Of a DNA stretch of 5,242 bases, positions 1-3,617 are shown in pieces; position 1 is the stretch's first letter; each line of letters opens with the position of its first letter. The translations under genes were made by a program, and so were the position numbers. The notes under the pieces are model-generated. The model saw only the letters and a program-made list of their open reading frames with translations. It made no database searches and was not told the origin of the DNA. Source of the DNA: Alcanivorax sp. UBA4485 (GTDB lineage Bacteria; Pseudomonadota; Gammaproteobacteria; Pseudomonadales; Alcanivoracaceae); assembly GCA_002389055.1 (NCBI GenBank), contig DGNT01000111.1:1-5242 (forward strand). Reading direction: 5' to 3'.

Positions 1-359
1 GTAACTTCATGATCCAGGGTGGCGGTTTCACCCCGGACATGGAGCAAAAACCGACCCGCGCCCCGATTGAGAACGAAGCCGGTAACGGCCTCTCCAACGA
101 GACCGGCACCGTGGCCATGGCGCGCACCTCGGACCCGCACTCCGCCAGTGCCCAGTTCTTCGTCAACGTGGCCGATAACCACTTCCTGGACCAGGCCCGC
201 TCCCCCGACGGCTGGGGCTACGCGGTGTTCGGCAAAGTGGTGGAAGGCATGGAAACCGTGGAGCGCATCAAAGGCGTGGCCACCGGCAACAAGGGCTTCC
301 ACCAGGACGTGCCCCGTGAAGACGTGCTGATCGAATCCGCCGAAGTGCTGGAGGATTAA
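1..359 (+). CDS. ppiB: Cytoplasmic peptidyl-prolyl cis-trans isomerase B (cyclophilin), 5'-truncated
   Basis: Cyclophilin-type prolyl isomerase that speeds cis-trans isomerisation of Xaa-Pro bonds during folding. Only the C-terminal part is present: the reading frame is open from base 3 and ends in TAA at 357-359, giving about 118 of the roughly 165 residues usual for PpiB. The visible part carries the family signatures NFMIQGGGF, APIENEAGNGL, the MARTSDPHSASAQFFVN active-site segment and GYAVFGKVVEGMETV. The end, GFHQDVPREDVLIES, closely follows the E. coli PpiB C-terminus and fits the cytoplasmic rather than the periplasmic form. The N-terminus, with the catalytic FHR motif, lies upstream of the window, so absence of a signal peptide cannot be shown directly. 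The next gene starts 2 nt after the stop, and its strong GGAGG ribosome site lies inside the last codons of this gene, so the two are co-transcribed. Confidence 0.95.
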   Translation, partial: NFMIQGGGFTPDMEQKPTRAPIENEAGNGLSNETGTVAMARTSDPHSASAQFFVNVADNHFLDQARSPDGWGYAVFGKVVEGMETVERIKGVATGNKGFHQDVPREDVLIESAEVLED

Positions 360-361
360 GG

Positions 362-961
362 ATGCGCTGGCTGCTTCCCCTGCTGGCGCTGTTGCCGGCA
401 CTGGCGCTGGCCGAGGGGCCGCGCGTCACCCTGAGCACCACCCAGGGCGACATCGTGATTGAGCTCAACCAGGAGCAGGCGCCGGCCACGTCGGCCAACT
501 TTCTTGAGTACGTGGACGCCGGCTTTTATGACGACACCGTGTTCCACCGGGTGATCCGCGGCTTCATGATCCAGGGCGGCGGCTTTGCGCTCGACCCGGC
601 GCAACAGGACCTGGAGAAAAAAGAGACGCGCGCCCCGATTCGCAACGAAGCGGGTAACGGCCTGGAAAACCGGCGCGGCACCATCGCCATGGCCCGCACC
701 GGCAACCCCCACTCCGCCACCGCCCAGTTCTTTATCAACCTGGTCGACAACCGCAGCCTGAACCACACCGGCAAAACCCCGCGCGGCTGGGGCTACACGG
801 TGTTCGGTGAAGTCGTCGAGGGCATGGACACCGTGGACCGGATCGCTGGCGTGGCCACCGGCACCCAGCGCCTGGGCGGACAACCCGCCCGGGATGTTCC
901 CAAGGACCCGGTGGTGATCGAAAACGCCCGTCGTGTCGACAGTCCGCAAGCCAGCCAGTAA
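362..961 (+). CDS. Exported (periplasmic) cyclophilin-type peptidyl-prolyl isomerase, PpiA-like
   Basis: A 199-residue cyclophilin with an apparent Sec signal peptide: MRW, a Leu/Ala-rich core, then ALA before Glu18, so cleavage is predicted after Ala17. There is no cysteine, so it is not a lipoprotein. The mature part is a full cyclophilin domain (about 21-190): FHRVIRGFMIQGGG at 61-74 contains the catalytic Arg63 and Gln71, and MARTGNPHSATAQFFIN at 110-126 contains the active-site Phe. The role is prolyl isomerisation in periplasmic protein folding. The ATG at 362 is set by GGAGG at 350-354 with a 7-nt spacer. The body resembles the adjacent ppiB more than a typical PpiA, with small insertions near residues 81-86 and 169-176, and a Ser/Gln-rich tail (DSPQASQ). 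It lies between ppiB and lpxH with 2- and 4-nt gaps. Function class is certain from sequence; periplasmic location is inferred from the signal peptide. Confidence 0.93.
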   Translation: MRWLLPLLALLPALALAEGPRVTLSTTQGDIVIELNQEQAPATSANFLEYVDAGFYDDTVFHRVIRGFMIQGGGFALDPAQQDLEKKETRAPIRNEAGNGLENRRGTIAMARTGNPHSATAQFFINLVDNRSLNHTGKTPRGWGYTVFGEVVEGMDTVDRIAGVATGTQRLGGQPARDVPKDPVVIENARRVDSPQASQ

Positions 962-965
962 GCCT

Positions 966-1694
966 ATGAATTACAGCCTGCTTATCTCCGATCTGCATCT
1001 GGATCCGGCCCGCCCGGAACATCTGGCCGGGCTGGAAACCCTGCTCGACAAACACGCCGGCCAGGCGGACCGCCTCTACGTGTTGGGGGATCTGTTCGAA
1101 GCCTGGATCGGCGACGACGATGACAGCCTGTTCAACCGCCAGGCCATCGCCGCCTTCCGGCGCTTCTCCGACGCCGGCTCCGAGCTGTTTTTCATGCACG
1201 GCAACCGCGACTTCCTGCTCGGCGATCAATTCGCGGACGATTGCGGCGGTGTCCTGCTGGACGAGGGCACCGTGGTCGATCTGTACGGCACCCGGGCGCT
1301 ATTGATGCACGGCGACAGCCTGTGCACCGAAGACCACGCCTACCAGCAATTCCGCGCCATGGCCCGCGACCCACAGTGGCAGCAAGGCATGCTCGCCAAG
1401 CCCCTGGAAGAACGCCGCGCCCTCGCCCAGGGCATGCGCATGCAGAGCCAGGGCAACAACGCCAACAAGCCCGAAAACATCATGGACGTCACCCCGGCGG
1501 AAGTGGTCCGCGTCATGGAAGACGCCGGCGTCCAGCACCTGATCCACGGCCACACCCACCGCCCCGCCGTCCACGACGTAGACCTGAAAGACGGCACAGG
1601 CACCCGCTGGGTGCTCGGCGATTGGGGAGCGCTCGGCTGGTGGATCGTGGCGGACAGCGACGGGCTCCGCCTCGAAAACTGGGAAATCAAATAG
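966..1694 (+). CDS. lpxH: UDP-2,3-diacylglucosamine diphosphatase
   Basis: Hydrolyses UDP-2,3-diacylglucosamine to lipid X and UMP, the fourth step of lipid A synthesis, at the cytoplasmic face of the inner membrane. The 242-residue protein has the calcineurin-like metallophosphoesterase layout of LpxH: SDLH (Asp9, His11), LGDLFEAWIGDD (Asp42), MHGNRDFL (Asn80, Arg81), MHGD (His115) and HGHTHRP (His194, His196, His198). The spacing of these di-manganese ligands matches characterised LpxH enzymes, and length is normal for the family. I chose ATG 966 because the protein then begins MNYSLLISDLHL, as expected; an in-frame GTG at 933 would add 11 atypical residues overlapping the previous gene and has no ribosome site. 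There is also no good Shine-Dalgarno before 966, only a 4-nt gap after the cyclophilin stop, so translation is probably coupled. The ppiB-lpxH linkage is known from other gammaproteobacteria. Convergent with miaE. Confidence 0.97.
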   Translation: MNYSLLISDLHLDPARPEHLAGLETLLDKHAGQADRLYVLGDLFEAWIGDDDDSLFNRQAIAAFRRFSDAGSELFFMHGNRDFLLGDQFADDCGGVLLDEGTVVDLYGTRALLMHGDSLCTEDHAYQQFRAMARDPQWQQGMLAKPLEERRALAQGMRMQSQGNNANKPENIMDVTPAEVVRVMEDAGVQHLIHGHTHRPAVHDVDLKDGTGTRWVLGDWGALGWWIVADSDGLRLENWEIK

Positions 1695-1698
1695 CGTC

Positions 1699-1725
1699 GT
1701 AGGAGCGGGCCTCGCCCGCGAAAGG
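1699..1725 (+). repeat. REP sequence, left arm of the REPIN
   Basis: This 27-nt arm starts GTAG, followed by an internal palindrome GCGGGC-CTC-GCCCGC (1705-1719) and then GAAAGG-type bases. The GTAG head plus short imperfect palindrome is the standard architecture of RAYT-associated REP sequences. It begins 4 nt after the lpxH stop. Confidence 0.82.
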
Positions 1726-1814
1726 CCGGCAACGCCGGCCGGCAGGATACCAGAGACTTCTCTAACAACGGCGCCAACAACGCCTCTGGCATCCTGCCGG
1801 GTGGCCGAGGCCAC

Positions 1815-1841
1815 CCTTTCGCGGGCGAGGCCCGCTCCTAC
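1815..1841 (-). repeat. REP sequence, right arm of the REPIN
   Basis: Exact reverse complement of the left arm over 27 nt; its GTAG head is at 1841 reading leftwards on the minus strand. The identity between arms indicates recent insertion or selection to keep the arms paired. It starts 4 nt downstream of the miaE stop, relative to miaE transcription. Confidence 0.82.
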
Positions 1842-1845
1842 AAGA

Positions 1846-2448
1846 CTATTCCGGCACCCCGGAGTGAAACCGGAATTCGCTGTCCGGTGACTCGATCAAC
1901 TCCCTCTCCTTTTCCTTGAAGAACGTGATGCGGTCGTCGATGGGTGTCTCGGCGTAGCGCCGGGCGAGGTCCAGGTAGTCTTCGAAGTGGCGGGACTCGC
2001 TTTTCAGCAGGTAGCGGTAGTAGCGGCCCAGTTCCGGGTCGACACGGGGCGCGAGCGCGGCGAAGCGTTCGCAGGAGCGGGCTTCGATCAGGGCGCCGAC
2101 GATCAGGGTGTCCACCAGGCGTTGCGGTTCCGAGGTGCTGACTTCCGCGCGCAGCGCGCCGGCGTAGCGGGACGGCGAGAGGTGGTCGTAACGGATGCCG
2201 CGCTCACGCATCAGGCCCACCACCTGTTCGAAGTGCAGCAACTCTTCCCGCGCCAGCTGGCTCAGGTTGTCGAGCAATTCCGGGCGGTCCACGTAGCGGA
2301 ACATCAGATTCAACGCGGTGGACGCCGCCTTCTTCTCGCAGTGCGCGTGATCGATCAGCAGCAGCGTCTCGTTCTCCAGCGCCCAGCCGATCCACGCCTC
2401 CGGTGTCCTGCAGGGTAAAAACTCGATCAGCGGGGAAATATCGGTCAT
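1846..2448 (-). CDS. miaE: tRNA-(ms2io6A37) hydroxylase, di-iron monooxygenase
   Basis: MiaE uses O2 and a carboxylate-bridged di-iron centre to hydroxylate the isopentenyl group of ms2i6A37 next to the anticodon of tRNAs reading UNN codons. It acts after MiaA and MiaB. The 200-residue protein shows the ferritin-like four-helix ligand set: Glu38 (HCEKKAAS), Glu69-x-x-His72 (REELLHFEQV), Glu122 (LIEARSCERF) and Glu151-x-x-His154 (KSESRHFEDYL). All six expected ligands are present and length is normal. The start at 2448 gives MTDISPLIEFLPC, a natural N-terminus, and is preceded on the minus strand by GAGGTG (2452-2457). The same frame stays open much further upstream, opposite the acyltransferase gene, but that part has no family resemblance and is a GC-composition artefact. 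The gene is convergent with lpxH and divergent from the acyltransferase, so it is probably monocistronic. Confidence 0.96.
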   Translation of the reverse strand: MTDISPLIEFLPCRTPEAWIGWALENETLLLIDHAHCEKKAASTALNLMFRYVDRPELLDNLSQLAREELLHFEQVVGLMRERGIRYDHLSPSRYAGALRAEVSTSEPQRLVDTLIVGALIEARSCERFAALAPRVDPELGRYYRYLLKSESRHFEDYLDLARRYAETPIDDRITFFKEKERELIESPDSEFRFHSGVPE

Positions 2449-2472
2449 GGGCACCTCGAAATTCGGGCGGCC

Positions 2473-2501
2473 ATTATAGGCGACGGCTGGCGTTATACCC
2501 A
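2473..2501 (-). promoter_or_regulatory. Probable sigma-70 promoter of miaE
   Basis: On the minus strand a perfect -10 box TATAAT (plus-strand ATTATA at 2473-2478) is preceded, at a 17-nt spacing, by TGGGTA (2496-2501), a weak -35 with three of six consensus bases. The predicted transcription start is near 2466, giving a leader of about 18 nt that contains the GAGGTG ribosome site. Its -35 lies in the spacer of the opposing acyltransferase promoter. Confidence 0.65.
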
Positions 2502-2523
2502 CACCCCCGTATAATCGCCGGCC
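2485..2523. repeat. Imperfect dyad across the divergent miaE/acyltransferase promoters
   Basis: The left arm 2485-2498 and right arm 2509-2523 are inverted repeats: TTATAC (2493-2498) pairs with GTATAA (2509-2514), then after one unpaired base (T2515) GGCTGGCG (2485-2492) matches CGCCGGCC (2516-2523) with a single mismatch (a G-T pair). The centre is a 10-nt C-rich stretch. The right arm contains the acyltransferase -10 box and ends directly at its ATG; the left arm overlaps both -35 boxes. It could be an operator for a dimeric regulator, but no regulator is identified. Confidence 0.6.
2487..2515 (+). promoter_or_regulatory. Probable sigma-70 promoter of the acyltransferase gene
   Basis: A perfect -10 box TATAAT (2510-2515) is preceded at 17 nt by CTGGCG (2487-2492), a weak -35 with three of six consensus bases. 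Transcription would start around 2521-2524, that is at or just before the ATG at 2524, implying a leaderless or nearly leaderless mRNA. A weak -35 with a perfect -10 is compatible with dependence on an activator or with competition from the divergent miaE promoter. Confidence 0.62.
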
Positions 2524-3426
2524 ATGGGCCGTCGAACCAATCCTTATATCCAAACGCTGAAAGGCCGCGCCGCCGTGGGCGCGCTGCGCCTGCTCGGCCT
2601 GCTGCCGTTCCGGCTGAATCGGGCGCTGGCCACCGCGCTCGGCGGGCTGCTGGCCCGGCTGTCCACCGAAGCCCGCCAGGTCACCCGCATCAACCTGTCT
2701 CTTTGCCTGCCCGACCACCCGGACCGCGAGGCGCTGGTGCGCGAATCCCTGGTGGAAAGCGTCAAGAACACCTTCGAGATCGCCCGTTTCTGGAGCAAAC
2801 CGGAGGACGGCCTGCGGCGGGTGGTGTCGGAACAGGGCGACGGGCCGCTGCGCGAAGCGGTGGCCAACCAGGAACCGATCCTGATCCTGGCCCCGCACCT
2901 GGGCTGCTGGGAGGTGCTCAACTTCTGGCTGGCCCGGGAATTCGGGCTGCACGCCATGTTCGCGCCGTCCGGGCTGCCGGAACTGGACGCGCTGGTGAAG
3001 CAGGGCCGGGAACACTTCGGCACCACCATGTACCCGGCCACCGCCCGCGGCGTGGCCGGGCTGGTGCGCGCCATGCGCAAGGGCGCGCTCACCGCGATTC
3101 TCCCCGACCAGGTGGCGGACCGCCGCAGCGGTCGCTTCGCGCCCTTCTTCGGTCAGCCCGCCTACACCGGCACGCTGAGCTGCAAGCTGGTCAAGCAGAC
3201 CAACGCCCGGGTGTTCATGGCCTGGGCGCGCCGGCTGCCCGGCGACCAAGGCTTCGAGATCCGCGTGCGGCCCGCCGACCCGGACATCCACGACGAGGAC
3301 CTGGACCACGCCCTGCGAGCCATGAACCGCTCCATCGAGGCCGTGATCCTTGAGGAGCCGGCGCAGTACCTGTGGAGCTACAAACGCTTCCGCCGCCAGC
3401 CGCCCGGCGGCACCCTGCCCTATTAA
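2524..3426 (+). CDS. LpxL/HtrB-type lysophospholipid (lipid A) acyltransferase
   Basis: A 300-residue member of the LpxL/LpxM-like acyltransferase family, which transfers a fatty acyl chain from acyl-ACP, usually onto the lipid A precursor at the inner membrane. The catalytic HX4E motif is His125-Glu130 (APHLGCWEVLNF). Other family blocks are LPDQ (194-196 region), FFGQPAYTGT (208-217) and the C-terminal PAQYLWSYKRFRRQPPG. A hydrophobic segment at about 17-46 (GALRLLGLLPF to ALGGLLARL) should anchor it to the membrane. Length is normal for the family. ATG 2524 is the only reasonable start: the next methionine is inside the catalytic domain. It has no Shine-Dalgarno, and a perfect TATAAT ends 8 nt upstream. 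Whether it is the lauroyl (LpxL/HtrB), myristoyl (LpxM) or another acyltransferase cannot be told from sequence, so no symbol is given. It stands alone, with lpxH the nearest lipid A gene. Confidence 0.92.
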   Translation: MGRRTNPYIQTLKGRAAVGALRLLGLLPFRLNRALATALGGLLARLSTEARQVTRINLSLCLPDHPDREALVRESLVESVKNTFEIARFWSKPEDGLRRVVSEQGDGPLREAVANQEPILILAPHLGCWEVLNFWLAREFGLHAMFAPSGLPELDALVKQGREHFGTTMYPATARGVAGLVRAMRKGALTAILPDQVADRRSGRFAPFFGQPAYTGTLSCKLVKQTNARVFMAWARRLPGDQGFEIRVRPADPDIHDEDLDHALRAMNRSIEAVILEEPAQYLWSYKRFRRQPPGGTLPY

Positions 3427-3435
3427 CGCACCACC

Positions 3436-3459
3436 GTGCGAGCGGGGCCCCGCTTCCAC
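3436..3459 (-). repeat. Degenerate REP-like hairpin downstream of the acyltransferase gene
   Basis: This 24-nt imperfect palindrome has the core GCGGGG/CCCCGC (3442-3453) with outer pairing GTG/CAC and a mismatched segment between. Read on the minus strand it starts GTGGAAGCGGGGCCCCGC, which resembles a GTGG-headed REP and the arms of the REPIN at 1699-1841, but with a different core. It starts 10 nt after the acyltransferase stop and could act as a transcript-end hairpin. No T-tract follows, so a Rho-independent terminator is not supported. Confidence 0.5.
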
Positions 3460-3471
3460 AGTTATTCCGAA

Positions 3472-3488
3472 CATTCATGTCATGAATG
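3472..3488. promoter_or_regulatory. Perfect 17-nt palindrome, possible operator upstream of acnB
   Basis: CATTCATG-T-CATGAATG is a perfect 8-nt inverted repeat around one central base. It is centred at 3480, about 63 nt upstream of the predicted acnB transcription start (near 3543), a position typical of activator sites. It does not match the CRP, Fur or PsrA consensus that I know, so the binding protein is unassigned. Confidence 0.5.
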
Positions 3489-3498
3489 GCTCTAAGGG

Positions 3499-3514
3499 CT
3501 GTTTGATTTAACAG
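3499..3514. promoter_or_regulatory. Small dyad overlapping the acnB -35 box
   Basis: CTGTT-N6-AACAG forms a 5-nt inverted repeat that covers the -35 hexamer TTAACA (3508-3513). A repressor bound here would block RNA polymerase. The arms are short enough that chance occurrence is quite possible. Confidence 0.25.
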
Positions 3515-3536
3515 TGGATACCGTTTCCGCTATACT
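3508..3536 (+). promoter_or_regulatory. Sigma-70 promoter of acnB
   Basis: TTAACA (3508-3513) and TATACT (3531-3536), each one base from consensus, are separated by exactly 17 nt. This is the best promoter match in the window, in line with high expression of a TCA-cycle enzyme. Transcription would start near 3543 and leave a leader of about 75 nt before the GTG at 3618. Confidence 0.75.
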
Positions 3537-3572
3537 CCGCGCGCATTTCCACCCCCGGACATACCCCAAACA

Positions 3573-3595
3573 ACTGATTTTCAAAAGAAATCAGT
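3573..3595 (+). promoter_or_regulatory. A+T-rich hairpin in the acnB 5' leader
   Basis: ACTGATTT (3573-3580) and AAATCAGT (3588-3595) form a perfect 8-bp stem with the loop TCAAAAG. It lies in the predicted leader and ends 10 nt before the ribosome site. Its A+T-rich composition stands out from the GC-rich surroundings. It could affect mRNA stability or translation, or be a target region for an iron-responsive small RNA, as acnB mRNA is in some relatives; that role is inference. Confidence 0.5.
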
Positions 3596-3605
3596 CAGAC
3601 GAAAC

Positions 3606-3610
3606 GAGGG
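3606..3610 (+). promoter_or_regulatory. Ribosome binding site fixing the GTG start of acnB
   Basis: GAGGG at 3606-3610 is complementary to the anti-Shine-Dalgarno and lies 7 nt before GTG 3618. No ATG in frame is available upstream or at the conserved N-terminus, so this site supports initiation at GTG. Confidence 0.75.
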
Positions 3611-3617
3611 ATTCGCT

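Larger units (their letters stand above)
1699..1841. repeat. REPIN-like element: two inverted REP sequences flanking an 89-nt spacer
   Basis: The element has perfect 27-nt terminal inverted repeats (1699-1725 and 1815-1841), each beginning GTAGGAGCGGGC on its own strand. It fits almost exactly between two convergent genes, 4 nt from each stop codon. The spacer is also structured: a hairpin GGCCGGC-AAC-GCCGGCC at 1724-1740, a hairpin GGTGGCC-GA-GGCCACC at 1800-1815, and an inner inverted repeat (1739-1748 with 1791-1800, continued after one mismatch by CCAGAG 1750-1755 with CTCTGG 1784-1789) around a 28-nt loop. The GTAG start and inverted pairing match Pseudomonas-type REPINs, which are mobilised in trans by a RAYT (TnpA-REP) transposase; no such gene is in the window. 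It may protect or terminate the 3' ends of both transcripts, but there is no T-tract for a classical terminator. Confidence 0.85.

Noticed and set aside
356..949. Minus-strand frame of 197 codons opposite the exported cyclophilin
   Set aside because: No recognisable domain; explained as the mirror of a GC-rich coding gene.
933..965. GTG at 933 as an earlier lpxH start
   Set aside because: It would add 11 residues not found in LpxH proteins, overlap the cyclophilin gene and has no ribosome site; ATG 966 gives the standard N-terminus.
1299..1814. Minus-strand frames over the lpxH 3' half and the intergenic repeat
   Set aside because: They run through the REPIN and antisense to lpxH and show no protein family features.
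1699..1841. Miniature inverted-repeat transposon or insertion-sequence remnant
   Set aside because: The GTAG-headed arms with an internal palindrome match REP structure better, no flanking target-site duplication is visible, and there is no transposase fragment.
2449..3474. Upstream extension of the miaE frame opposite the acyltransferase gene, which would give a 542-residue fusion protein
   Set aside because: Family resemblance begins exactly at the internal Met at 2448, which has its own Shine-Dalgarno and promoter. The extra part is low-complexity antisense sequence.
3503..3536. TTGATT at 3503-3508 as the acnB -35 box
   Set aside because: The spacing to TATACT would be 22 nt, too long; TTAACA at 3508-3513 gives the ideal 17 nt.
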